The notes beneath the pieces were generated by a model that saw nothing but the letters and a program-made list of their open reading frames with translations, did no database searches and was not told the origin of the DNA. A stretch of DNA of 37,863 nucleotides from Streptomyces eurythermus. GTDB lineage: Bacteria; Actinomycetota; Actinomycetes; Streptomycetales; Streptomycetaceae. The stretch lies in NCBI RefSeq assembly GCF_014649115.1, contig NZ_BMSK01000037.1, positions 1 to 37,863 of the forward strand, in the 5' to 3' direction. This document shows, piece after piece, positions 1 through 7,105 of this stretch (the first letter of the stretch is position 1; every line of letters begins with the position of its first letter). The position numbers were made by a program, and so were the translations under genes.

Positions 1-117
1 CCCCCCCAGGCCGCCCCGCCCGATGTCCTTCGCCTCCCACCCCCGGGGCGTTGGAAGCCCACTCCTCGATCTACCGAGTCGGGTGGGCGGAGACGACGTA
101 GGAAAGGACACCCCGCC
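1..117. other. Upstream non-coding edge
   Basis: No convincing gene lies in this edge. Positions 57-88 can fold into an imperfect hairpin (GCCCAC 57-62 with GTGGGC 83-88, CTCG 65-68 with CGAG 75-78). The Shine-Dalgarno sequence of the next gene, AGGAAAGGA, ends at 108. Confidence 0.5.
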
Positions 118-927
118 TTGCCGGAAGGGCACACCATTCATCGGCTGGCCCAGGACTACGCCGGGCGCTTCCTGGGTACGGCGCCCCGCGTCACCAGCCC
201 CCAGGGCAAGTTCTCCGACGCCGCCGCCCTGCTGGACCGTAGCGAGCTGACCGCCACCGAGGCCCACGGCAAGCACCTCTTCCTCGGGTTCCGGGACACC
301 GACTGGGTCCACATCCACCTCGGCCTCTTCGGCAAGGTCGGCTTCGGCGACGCCCCCGCGCCCCCGCCGGCGGACACCGTCCGGCTCCGCCTGGCGAACG
401 ACACGTCGTACGTGGACCTGCGCGGCCCCACCACCTGCGCCCTGATCACGGACGCCGAGAAGGGGCAGATCCACGACCGGCTCGGCCCCGACCCGCTGCG
501 CGCGGACGCCGACCCGGCCGCCGCGTACCGCAGGATCTCCCGCAGCCGTACGACGATCGCCGCCCTGCTCATGGACCAGAAGATCGTGGCCGGCGTCGGC
601 AACGTCTACCGCGCCGAGGTGCTGTTCCGGCACGGCATCGACCCCTACCGCCCCGGCCGCGACATCACCCCGGCCGAGTGGGACGCGATCTGGACCGACC
701 TGGCCGATCTGATGCGCGAGGGCGTGCGGAACAACCGGATCGACACCGTCCGCCCCGAGCACACCCCGGAGGCGATGGGCCGCCCGCCCCGCGTGGACGA
801 CCACGGCGGAGAGGTGTACGTCTACCGCCGCGCGAACATGCCCTGCCACATCTGCGGCGACGAGATCCGTACCGCCGGCCTCGCCGCCCGCAACCTCTTC
901 TGGTGCCCCACCTGCCAGCAGGCGTGA
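118..927 (+). CDS. Fpg/Nei family DNA glycosylase / AP lyase
   Basis: Bifunctional base-excision-repair enzyme that removes oxidised bases and cleaves the abasic strand. The 269-residue product starts MPEGHTIHR, so Pro2-Glu3 (the N-terminal catalytic proline after Met removal, plus the glutamate) are in place. The conserved lysine is Lys52 (HGKHL), GNVYRAE at about 161-167 matches the helix-two-turn-helix region, and a C-terminal zinc finger has Cys243/Cys246 and Cys263/Cys266. The H in PEGH favours an Nei-like (Nei2/Nei8) rather than MutM assignment, by analogy with actinobacterial paralogues. The start is TTG, supported by AAGGA at 104-108 nine bases upstream and by the need for Pro at position 2. 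The gene converges on the acetyltransferase with only 7 bp between their ends. Confidence 0.93.
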   Translation: MPEGHTIHRLAQDYAGRFLGTAPRVTSPQGKFSDAAALLDRSELTATEAHGKHLFLGFRDTDWVHIHLGLFGKVGFGDAPAPPPADTVRLRLANDTSYVDLRGPTTCALITDAEKGQIHDRLGPDPLRADADPAAAYRRISRSRTTIAALLMDQKIVAGVGNVYRAEVLFRHGIDPYRPGRDITPAEWDAIWTDLADLMREGVRNNRIDTVRPEHTPEAMGRPPRVDDHGGEVYVYRRANMPCHICGDEIRTAGLAARNLFWCPTCQQA

Positions 928-934
928 GCGGCGG

Positions 935-2179
935 CTAGAAACCGTGCGGCAGCCACGGGGCGAGCGGTGAGCCGAAAGCCACCGACGCCTCCGTCAGCGC
1001 CCCCGGCCGCAGCTCCCGTACCCGCCCGGCCGCCGCCAGCGACAGCAGGGACACCCCGCCGAGGTACGCCGAGCCCAGCTCCCGTACGGACAGGGCGAGG
1101 TCCGCCGCGTCGGCCGTACGCTCGCACGACGCGCCCTTCGCGTCGCCCGTCAGCCGCCAGCGCCCCGCGTTCCACGGGCCGAAGGCGTCCTCCACCTCGA
1201 ACACGACGTCCACCGGCGCCTGGTACGTGCGCGCCGACAGCGCCGCGCCGACGTCCACCAGCCGGACGTAGGCGTCGTCGCGCAGCCGCGGATCGCAGCG
1301 GCGGATGTCGGACACCAGATACCGCAGGGCGTCGTCCACCGGCCGCGACGGCACCGACAACGTCGTCATCAGGTCGATGCCGAACAGGAACCGCCACAGC
1401 GCGGCCTCGGTCGCCGGATCCAGGCCGGCCAGGTCGCTCAGCCGTACCGTGCCGGCGGGGGCACCGCCGTCGTCCCAGGAACCCTTGGTGTGGAAGCGGG
1501 CGTACCCGGTGATCTCGCCGTCCCGTTCGGCGACCACGCACTGCAACGGCGGCCCCCCGTCCCGGTGGCGCTCCGGGTCGGCCAGGGCGACCCGTTCCCA
1601 GTTCGGCTGCCGGGCCAGCATGCCGGGCCGGCGCGGGACCAGCGCCGCGTACACCGCCTCGCAGGCGTCCAGCACGTCCGCCGGCGCCGCGGAGCGCACC
1701 CGGACCTCGTCGGTGCCGGCGGGCAGTGCCAGGGTCACCCGGCTGGTGTCGATCTCGGCGCTGATCCGGAACGTGGCGGCGCCGTAGCCGAAGCGGCCGT
1801 AGATGGCCGGCTCGGACGCGGTCAGCATGGCCACCGGTTCGCCCCGCGCGTGGAAGTCGTCCAGCTGCCGGCGCATGATCGAGGTCAGCACCCCGCGCCG
1901 CCGGTGGGTGGCGGCGACGCTCACCATCGTCACCCCCGCGGTGGGGACCGAGGCCCCGCCCGGCACGGTCAGCCGGAAGCTGAACGCGCCCGCCGTGCCG
2001 ATGAGCGTGTCCCCGTCCCAGGCGGCCAGGGAGCGGTCGAACTCCGTGACCGCCCGCTCCGCCTCGCGTTCCTCGCCCGAGACCGGCCCGGCGCCGAAGG
2101 CCCGGTACAGGGCGTCGTACCACCCGTCCCACTCGTCCTCGCGCAGCGGCCTCAACTCGGTTCCGTGGTCAGTCCCCAT
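935..2179 (-). CDS. Eis-like GNAT N-acetyltransferase
   Basis: 414-residue acetyltransferase of the Eis family (two GNAT-like domains followed by an SCP2-like domain). The acetyl-CoA loop is visible as THRRRGVLTS at about 91-100. The motif IYGRFGYG at 126-133 matches the segment of M. tuberculosis Eis that carries the active-site tyrosine (here Tyr127). Family members acetylate amines on aminoglycosides, peptides or polyamines; the substrate here cannot be read from sequence. The chain ends PWLPHGF, consistent with Eis, where the C-terminal carboxylate takes part in catalysis. No clear Shine-Dalgarno precedes the ATG. A TAGGCA hexamer a few bases upstream makes a leaderless start possible. 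Divergent from the SpoIIE-type phosphatase gene. Confidence 0.88.
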   Translation of the reverse strand: MGTDHGTELRPLREDEWDGWYDALYRAFGAGPVSGEEREAERAVTEFDRSLAAWDGDTLIGTAGAFSFRLTVPGGASVPTAGVTMVSVAATHRRRGVLTSIMRRQLDDFHARGEPVAMLTASEPAIYGRFGYGAATFRISAEIDTSRVTLALPAGTDEVRVRSAAPADVLDACEAVYAALVPRRPGMLARQPNWERVALADPERHRDGGPPLQCVVAERDGEITGYARFHTKGSWDDGGAPAGTVRLSDLAGLDPATEAALWRFLFGIDLMTTLSVPSRPVDDALRYLVSDIRRCDPRLRDDAYVRLVDVGAALSARTYQAPVDVVFEVEDAFGPWNAGRWRLTGDAKGASCERTADAADLALSVRELGSAYLGGVSLLSLAAAGRVRELRPGALTEASVAFGSPLAPWLPHGF

Positions 2180-2339
2180 GCGCCATGCCTATCAGCGCGC
2201 CGGGGGGCGGGCCAGTGAATTTCCCCCGGCGCGGGCGCCGCGCGGCCCGGCGTGCGCGCGGCGAAGCGGAATCCCGCACGGGGGACAAGTGGGACCTCCC
2301 GTGCCAAGCGGCGGGTCCGCTGGATAGGGTCCCGAACTG

Positions 2340-3509
2340 ATGGCAGCAGGACGACAGCGGCGCGCGAAGGCCGACACGTTCACGGCCCGGTGCAAGAAGC
2401 GGTGGCACCGGGCCCGCGTCGGGCTGCGCAAAAGCGCCGTGGACTACTTCCGCGGCGACGGCTCCGACTGGATCGCCTTCGCCGGACTGCTGCTGACCGT
2501 CCCGCTCCTCGCGGCCATGACCCTGTTCGACCCGGTGTGGTGGTCCCCGGCGAGCCTGGTGCTGCCGATCGTCGCCGGCGGACTGCTGCTGCGCCCGGCG
2601 AGCCTGCTCGGGCTGTACGCGGCGGCGGCCACCGCGCTGATCGTGGAGTCGGTGCGGCTCGGCCCGTACACCGAGGGCCCTTCCCGGGTCACCCCCGGTG
2701 TGGTCCTGGTGGTCGCCGCGTGCGGCTTCTTCGGGCTGCTGACCGCGCAGTTCCGCAGCCGGGTCGGCGTGCCCTGGCGGCGCGGCGGCACGATGCTGTT
2801 CGACCTGCGCGAGCGGATCCGGGTGCAGAGCAAGCTGCCGAAGCTGCCCAAGGGCTGGCACCACGAGATGGCGCTGCGGCCGGCGGGCGGGCAGTCCTTC
2901 TCCGGCGACTTCGTCGTCGCGGCCCGTACGAACGGCGGCCGGACGCTGGAGGTCGTCCTCACCGACGTGTCCGGCAAGGGCATGGACGCGGGCTCGCGGG
3001 CCCTGCTGCTGTCCGGCGCCTTCGGCGGTCTGCTCGGCTCGCTGCCCCCGCACGCCTTCCTGCCGGCCGCCAACGGCTATCTGCTCCGCCAGGACTGGGA
3101 GGAGGGCTTCGCCACCTCCATCCACCTGGTGCTGGACCTGGACTCCGGGGACTACGAGCTGTACTCCGCGGGCCATCCGCCGGGGCTCCAGCTCAGCGCG
3201 GGCAGCGGACGCTGGGAGGAGAAGGCCGCCGAGGGCCCGCTGCTCGGTGTGTACGACGGCGCCCAGTTCGACCCCGTGAAGGGCTCGCTACGGCCCGGGG
3301 ACGTGTTGATGCTGTTCACAGACGGGTTGGTGGAGACCGCCGAGCGGGACATCGTGGAGGGCATCGACCGGCTCACCGGCGAGGCCGACCGCTATGTGCC
3401 GGGCGGCTTCCACGGCGCCGCCTGGCACCTCATCGAAGCGGTCGCCAAGGACGTCAACGACGACCGGGCCCTGCTGCTGATCTGCCGCGAGACGTCCGCG
3501 GCCCGCTGA
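2340..3509 (+). CDS. Membrane-anchored PP2C/SpoIIE-family serine phosphatase
   Basis: 389-residue protein with a basic N-terminus (1-42), a hydrophobic region of about four membrane segments (45-65, 70-84, 88-104, 118-136) and a cytosolic SpoIIE/PP2C domain (about 165-386). Metal-binding motifs are present: FSGD with Asp190, DVSGKGMDA with Asp209, SAGHPPGL, LFTDGLVE with Asp328, and NDDRA with Asp374/Asp375. In Streptomyces such proteins usually dephosphorylate anti-anti-sigma factors in partner-switching pathways. No kinase or antagonist gene is adjacent, so the partner is unknown. TAGGGT at 2325-2330 sits nine bases before the ATG with no Shine-Dalgarno between, suggesting a leaderless or very short-leader transcript. 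The HD gene follows 35 bp downstream on the same strand. Confidence 0.9.
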   Translation: MAAGRQRRAKADTFTARCKKRWHRARVGLRKSAVDYFRGDGSDWIAFAGLLLTVPLLAAMTLFDPVWWSPASLVLPIVAGGLLLRPASLLGLYAAAATALIVESVRLGPYTEGPSRVTPGVVLVVAACGFFGLLTAQFRSRVGVPWRRGGTMLFDLRERIRVQSKLPKLPKGWHHEMALRPAGGQSFSGDFVVAARTNGGRTLEVVLTDVSGKGMDAGSRALLLSGAFGGLLGSLPPHAFLPAANGYLLRQDWEEGFATSIHLVLDLDSGDYELYSAGHPPGLQLSAGSGRWEEKAAEGPLLGVYDGAQFDPVKGSLRPGDVLMLFTDGLVETAERDIVEGIDRLTGEADRYVPGGFHGAAWHLIEAVAKDVNDDRALLLICRETSAAR

Positions 3510-3544
3510 GCCGGCCCCGTCCCGCCGCAGGGCACACTGAGGGC

Positions 3545-4009
3545 ATGCCCCTGCTCACCCTCGCCGAGGTCGAGACGCTCGCCCGTGCCGCCCACGACGG
3601 CCGGACCGACAAGGCCGGACGGCCGTACGCCGAGCACCTGGCGGCCGTGGCCGAGGGGGTGCGCGCCCGGGGCGGCGACCCGGACCAGATCGCGGCGGCC
3701 TGGCTGCACGACGCCGTGGAGGACGCCGTGCTCGGCGAGGAGTGGCTGGCGGCGGCCGGCCTCACCGCGCGGACCAAGGCCATCGTGCGGGCCCTCACCA
3801 GAGCGCCGGGGGAGTCCCAGGAGGCGTACGCCGCCCGGATCCTCGCCACCCCGGGCGCCCCGCTGGTGAAGGAGGCCGACCTCGCGCACAACGCCGACCC
3901 GGACCGCCTCGCCGTCCTCCCCGAACCGGTCCGGACCCGGCTGACCGGGAAGTACGAGCGGATGCGGGCACTTCTCGGCCCGCACCGTGACGGAGGCCCG
4001 TCCGCCTAG
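3545..4009 (+). CDS. Small HD-domain phosphohydrolase (SpoT/MESH1-like)
   Basis: 154-residue single-domain HD protein. The pattern AHDGRTDKAGRPYAEH (16-31), AAWLHDAVED (51-60) and LVKEADLAHN (107-116) gives the HD set His31, His55-Asp56 and Asp112. It resembles the hydrolase half of RelA/SpoT enzymes and the small MESH1-type hydrolases, so the substrate may be (p)ppGpp or another nucleotide; this is inference from motif spacing. It probably shares a transcript with the upstream phosphatase gene. Its TAG stop at 4007-4009 is interlocked with the TAG of the opposing acyltransferase gene at 4006-4008. Confidence 0.85.
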   Translation: MPLLTLAEVETLARAAHDGRTDKAGRPYAEHLAAVAEGVRARGGDPDQIAAAWLHDAVEDAVLGEEWLAAAGLTARTKAIVRALTRAPGESQEAYAARILATPGAPLVKEADLAHNADPDRLAVLPEPVRTRLTGKYERMRALLGPHRDGGPSA

Positions 4010-5196
4010 ACACCGACGCTCTCCTGCTGCCGTCGCCCTTGCCGGTTGCGGCTGCGGGCCTGCTCGGCCGCGTCCTGCCGGAACGCCCACTCCATCCGCG
4101 GCTCCACCGCGAAGCGGAAGACCCGCCGCACCGGCCGGGTGCACAGCACCGTGACGGCGGCCGCGGCGAGCACGGTCACCAGGAGCACGCCGGCCGGCCG
4201 GTGCAGCCAGGGGTGCTCGAACCAGCCGCGGTAGTCACCGAGCTTCATCAGGAAGCCGTGCAGCAGATAGCCGTAGAGGGTGCCCGCGCCGAGCCGGGTG
4301 AACCACGTCGTCCGGCGTGGCACCCACGCGAAGAAGCAGGCCGTCAGCAGCAGCGAGCAGCCCATCAGCGCGAGCGTCATCACCGGGCCGCACCACCAGG
4401 GGGCGCCCAGCTCCTGCGCCGACTCGCTGTGGGCGAACCACCCGGTGTTCATGCGCGGCACCGCCCACCAGCCGACCGCGAGCGCCGCCGCGAACACCGG
4501 CACCGCGGCGATCCGCACCGCGCGGCGGCGCAGCGGCTCGAAGTGCTCGGGCCGCAGGCACAGACCGAGTACGAAGTACGGCAGGAACTGCAGGACGCGC
4601 CGCAGGTCGAGGTCGTCGCCGATGTCCGGGCTGACGGACGCCAGCATCGCGACGCCGATGGCCAGCGGGAGCGGATGACGCACCAGCTGCCACAGCGGAG
4701 TGGTCAGCCGCCAGACGAACAACGCGACCAGGAACCAGGTCAGATACCAGGGATCGAGCAGGCTGATGTCCGCGTGCGAGCCGTTGATCAGGTTCCGGAA
4801 GAGCGTGTACGCCGTTTCGAACAGGACGTACGGCACGGCGACCCCGGTGATCAGCCGCTTCAGCCGGTGCGGGCGCATGTCGAAATGACGTGAGAAGAAG
4901 CCGGAGACGATGATGAACGCCGGCATATGGAAGGTGTACACGACGGTGTACACGGTCTCCAGGATCCGGCTTCCCTCTTTCAGCGGCTCCCATGCATGAC
5001 CCATTGCCACGAGCACGATGGCCAGGTACTTGGCATTGTCGAAGAACGCGTCGCGCCGCCGTCCGGGTCTGTCCGGCGCCGCCTGCCGCTCCCGCGCGTC
5101 CACCGGGGGACGCGGGGCGGGCACTCCGTTCACCGGCGGCTGGGCCAGGGGGAGCGGGCTGCGGTTCGGGCCGGGGGAGAAGGCGGCGTCAAACAT
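4006..5196 (-). CDS. Acyltransferase family 3 membrane protein
   Basis: Polytopic O-acyltransferase of the Acyl_transf_3 family, which moves acetyl or other acyl groups onto sugars or lipids at the membrane. After a proline-rich cytosolic leader (about 45 residues) the first membrane segment reads FFDNAKYLAIVLVAMGHAW, with the family's conserved histidine in the MGH motif. Further on FHMPAFIIVSGFFSRH and PWYLTWFLVALFVWRL are typical. About ten membrane segments follow, then a basic C-terminal tail. I chose the ATG at 5196 because AGGG lies eight bases upstream. An in-frame GTG at 5205 would add three residues but has the purine tract touching the codon. The substrate is not predictable. Confidence 0.88.
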   Translation of the reverse strand: MFDAAFSPGPNRSPLPLAQPPVNGVPAPRPPVDARERQAAPDRPGRRRDAFFDNAKYLAIVLVAMGHAWEPLKEGSRILETVYTVVYTFHMPAFIIVSGFFSRHFDMRPHRLKRLITGVAVPYVLFETAYTLFRNLINGSHADISLLDPWYLTWFLVALFVWRLTTPLWQLVRHPLPLAIGVAMLASVSPDIGDDLDLRRVLQFLPYFVLGLCLRPEHFEPLRRRAVRIAAVPVFAAALAVGWWAVPRMNTGWFAHSESAQELGAPWWCGPVMTLALMGCSLLLTACFFAWVPRRTTWFTRLGAGTLYGYLLHGFLMKLGDYRGWFEHPWLHRPAGVLLVTVLAAAAVTVLCTRPVRRVFRFAVEPRMEWAFRQDAAEQARSRNRQGRRQQESVGV

Positions 5197-5205
5197 CTCA
5201 GGCAC

Positions 5206-5573
5206 CCTAACGGCGCCCGCCGCATTTCGTAAAACCCCCGCAATGATTACCGGTTATCGAGCCCGAACACCCGCGTAATGTCCCGATTCATCCCGACTAA
5301 AGGGGGCATACATCGTTCCTGTGTCATCAATTCGAATTACCTGGGCATGAGATGTGTGGAGGTGGAAACGAAGTCGGGTAATTCCGTGGTGAGCCGCGCG
5401 TGGGTGCTTGATCGAATTACTGTGCGGTGGATCGCCCGCGGCGGGCATCGGTGTCCGATGATTCGTCATCGGCCGCATACGCGGGCCTCGTTGGTGGCAC
5501 GATGTCCCTGGCGGGGGTGCGCGGGCCGTACCTCCGGGCCGGGAGAGCGGACCGACCGAGGGTGGGATCAGTA
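5206..5573. other. 368-bp non-coding region with repeated GAATTAC motif
   Basis: No convincing coding frame. This stretch is markedly AT-richer than its surroundings. It contains GAATTACC at 5334-5341, its exact inverse GGTAATTC at 5377-5384, and a further direct copy CGAATTAC at 5413-5420. The inverted pair is 35 bp apart, so it could form an RNA hairpin or be paired operator sites. The region lies between the divergent acyltransferase gene and the small membrane-protein gene and probably holds promoters for both. Confidence 0.5.
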
Positions 5574-5768
5574 GTGGCCATTTCACTGTCCGTGGTGCTG
5601 TTGTTGGCGGTCATCCTGGTGGTCCTGATCCGAGGGGGGAACCTCAAGGCCGGCCCCGCCATCGTCGCGATCCTCTTCGGCTTCTTCCTGGCCTCCACCG
5701 GCATGGCCCCGCCGCTCACCCGCTTCCTGAACTCGATAGCGGACTCCATCAACTCGATCAGGTTCTGA
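5574..5768 (+). CDS. Small two-helix membrane protein, function unknown
   Basis: 64-residue product starting at GTG 5574 (VAISLSVVLLLAVILVVLIR). GGTGGG lies about eight bases upstream, which decides this start over the longer open frame. The first 20 residues form one membrane helix. A short loop, RGGNLKAG, leads into a second hydrophobic stretch, PAIVAILFGFFLASTGMAPP, and the tail is amphipathic (FLNSIADSINSIRF). I recall similar short proteins in many Streptomyces chromosomes and in actinobacterial integrative elements, but I know no assigned function. It lies next to the tRNA-Gly scar. Confidence 0.75.
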   Translation: MAISLSVVLLLAVILVVLIRGGNLKAGPAIVAILFGFFLASTGMAPPLTRFLNSIADSINSIRF

Positions 5769-5777
5769 CCCGCCGAA

Positions 5778-5841
5778 GCCCGCCCCCACCGAGCCGCCAC
5801 CCGCCACACCCACCGGCCGCCCGGTCGCCGAGGGGGCGGGC
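5778..5841. terminator. Probable bidirectional terminator hairpin
   Basis: GCCCGCCCCC at 5778-5787 is the exact complement of GGGGGCGGGC at 5832-5841. A smaller GC-rich hairpin can form inside the 44-base loop. It lies between the convergent small membrane-protein gene and the DUF7660-like gene, where a shared terminator is expected. Confidence 0.45.
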
Positions 5842-5845
5842 ATGC

Positions 5846-6103
5846 CTATTCGTAGATCCGGGCGGCGGTCAGGGCGCGGGCGAAGAAGGTCCAGTCGCCG
5901 TCGGCCGGCATCTCGTGCCCGAAGTTCCGGTACCAGGCCGCGGACCCGTCGACCCAGGCTTCGAGCGCCTCCAGGAACCCGTCCAGCGTCGGGTTCTCCC
6001 ACTGCGGACCGTTGACCTCGTAGTCCGCGCGAAGACGCGAGAGGGAGGCGACGAAGGCAGCCCGGTCGGCGATGTGATCATCGGGAGTCAAAGGGCTCGT
6101 CAT
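5846..6103 (-). CDS. DUF7660-like small acidic protein
   Basis: 85-residue product from ATG 6103 (MTSPLTPDDHIADRAAF). The second half reads WENPTLDGFLEALEAWVDGS, then AWYRNFGHEMP, then WTFFARALTAARIYE. I recognise this aromatic-rich pattern as the small DUF7660-type family, which is often found near contact-dependent or immunity-type genes in other bacteria, though no toxin gene is seen here. The frame stays open to 6151, but the internal ATG fits the family's usual length. No Shine-Dalgarno is seen; TACGCT lies about seven bases upstream of the ATG, so the transcript may be leaderless. Function unknown. Confidence 0.72.
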   Translation of the reverse strand: MTSPLTPDDHIADRAAFVASLSRLRADYEVNGPQWENPTLDGFLEALEAWVDGSAAWYRNFGHEMPADGDWTFFARALTAARIYE

Positions 6104-6176
6104 GACGGCGAGCGTACGAAAACGACCCGGGACCAGGCAGGAGATCGCCACCTCCGCCCGGCCCCGGACCGATCAG

Positions 6177-6217
6177 AGCGGGCGACGGTAACCGAACCCG
6201 CGTAGCTGGCTCGGAAG
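6177..6217 (-). pseudogene. Truncated tRNA-Gly copy (3' half)
   Basis: On the minus strand this segment matches the intact tRNA-Gly(TCC) from the anticodon loop (CTTCC) through the T arm to the acceptor 3' strand CGCCCGC and discriminator T. I count 5 differences in 41 bases. Identity also extends 3 bases beyond the tRNA 3' end (CAG on the plus strand). The 5' half is absent. Substitutions in the T loop and anticodon stem mean it cannot be a working tRNA. Partial duplication of a tRNA 3' end is the usual trace of integrase-mediated insertion at a tRNA gene. Confidence 0.8.
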
Positions 6218-6290
6218 ATCGCGTACGCGCGCCGTGGTTCCCCGCTGCTCCCCGTCGGTCACCGCCCCATCGGGCACGCCGGGGGCATCG

Positions 6291-6419
6291 TCAGCCTTCG
6301 CCGGGCTCGGGTGCTGTGAGGTCCACCCATATCCACGGCTGCCGGTGCCACGTACGCACTTCGCCTATGACGAGGTCGATGGTCGTGCCCAACGGGCGGC
6401 AGCTCCCGGGCGAGTCGCT
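6291..6419 (-). pseudogene. Possible gene remnant in the tRNA-linked scar
   Basis: A 42-codon minus-strand frame ends at TGA (6291-6293) and reads TTIDLVIGEVRTWHRQPWIW near its end. This Trp-rich, protein-like composition is unlike the Arg/Pro/Ala-rich shadow frames nearby. It has no ATG or GTG start and no full-length homologue I can name, so it may be the decayed C-terminus of a lost accessory gene. Confidence 0.3.
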
Positions 6420-6511
6420 TCACCCCTCAGCCCACCGTTCCGGACCCGCGAGCGGCAACCCCTCGTGGGCACGCGGGGGACACGGAGCGCTGAACGGTCC
6501 CCGGAACGGCT

Positions 6512-6553
6512 GAAGGCCCAGGGAGAGGAGAACAACCTCTCACCTGGGCCTTC
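6512..6553 (-). terminator. Terminator of tRNA-Gly
   Basis: GAAGGCCCAGG (6512-6522) pairs perfectly with CCTGGGCCTTC (6543-6553), with an inner GAGAGG/CCTCTC pairing. It lies ten bases past the 3' end of the minus-strand tRNA-Gly. Confidence 0.7.
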
Positions 6554-6562
6554 GGCATCCAG

Positions 6563-6633
6563 AGCGGGCGACGGGAATCGAACCCGCGTAGCTAGTTTGG
6601 AAGACTAGGGCTCTACCATTGAGCTACGCCCGC
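6563..6633 (-). tRNA. tRNA-Gly(TCC)
   Basis: 71-nt tRNA on the minus strand. The acceptor 5' strand GCGGGCG (ending at 6633) pairs with CGCCCGC at 6564-6570, with discriminator T at 6563. The D arm contains AGCTCAATGGTAGAGC, the anticodon loop CTTCCAA gives TCC, and the T loop is TTCGATT. CCA is not encoded. It reads GGA codons. The partial copy at 6177-6217 suggests this gene has served as an integration site. Confidence 0.97.
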
Positions 6634-6851
6634 AGCACGGCGCCGCCGGTCGGAGACCGCGGCACTGGAGTGCATCGTAGCGGGTCGCCCGCCGTCGAGG
6701 CCAACGGCTTCCGTCATGACGGCGCCGGAGGGCGGGATGGTGTCGAGCGGGGGCGCCCCCGTACGGCCCCGCGCGTCCGCCCGCGTGTTGTCGCGCATAA
6801 TCCGGCCGACGCGAACGGCCGGGGCATGTACCCTACGTGTCGCACACCAGA

Positions 6852-6928
6852 CGGGGTGTGGCGCAGCTTGGTAGCGCGTCCGCTTTGGGAGCGGAAGGCC
6901 GTGGGTTCAAATCCCGCCACCCCGACCA
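6852..6928 (+). tRNA. tRNA-Pro(TGG)
   Basis: Acceptor CGGGGTG (6852-6858) pairs with CACCCCG (6918-6924), the discriminator is A (6925) and CCA is encoded (6926-6928). The anticodon stem TCCGC/GCGGA encloses loop TTTGGGA, giving anticodon TGG (reads CCA and probably other Pro codons). The T loop is TTCAAAT. The gene lies just upstream of the trigger factor promoter region. Confidence 0.97.
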
Positions 6929-6956
6929 CCGGCACACGACCCGAGAAGATCGCCTT

Positions 6957-6985
6957 TTGGGGCGCCGACCCGCTGCGGTTACTAT
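6957..6985 (+). promoter_or_regulatory. Candidate vegetative promoter of tig
   Basis: TTGGGG (6957-6962) and TACTAT (6980-6985) are separated by 17 bp. This is a fair match to a HrdB-type -35/-10 pair and lies about 120 bp upstream of the tig start codon, just after tRNA-Pro. Confidence 0.45.
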
Positions 6986-7105
6986 GCAAGCTGCGCGCCC
7001 GTGTGTCCTGGCCCTCACGGCCTACGTACTCGTCCGGGCGGCGAATCCGCCGGACCTGTCTGGCTCCGGCAGAAACCAAGAAGTCAGCCACAAGGAGACC
7101 GAACC

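Larger units (their letters stand above)
6104..6562. other. 459-bp gene-free stretch beside tRNA-Gly
   Basis: No intact gene. It contains a mutated copy of the 3' half of the adjacent tRNA-Gly gene (6177-6217), a short minus-strand reading frame (6291-6419) that looks like the end of a former gene, and a strong hairpin terminator next to the intact tRNA. Confidence 0.55.

Noticed and set aside
5278..5574. 98-codon frame in the AT-rich gap
   Set aside because: No ribosome site, composition not coding-like, and it ends inside the start of the small membrane-protein gene.
5206..7000. Intact prophage or integrative element at the tRNA-Gly
   Set aside because: No integrase, excisionase, replication or structural gene is present; only a decayed attachment-like copy remains.
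7001..7105. N-terminal extension of trigger factor
   Set aside because: The extra 35 codons match no trigger factor and the ribosome site is at 7092-7098, so the start is 7106.
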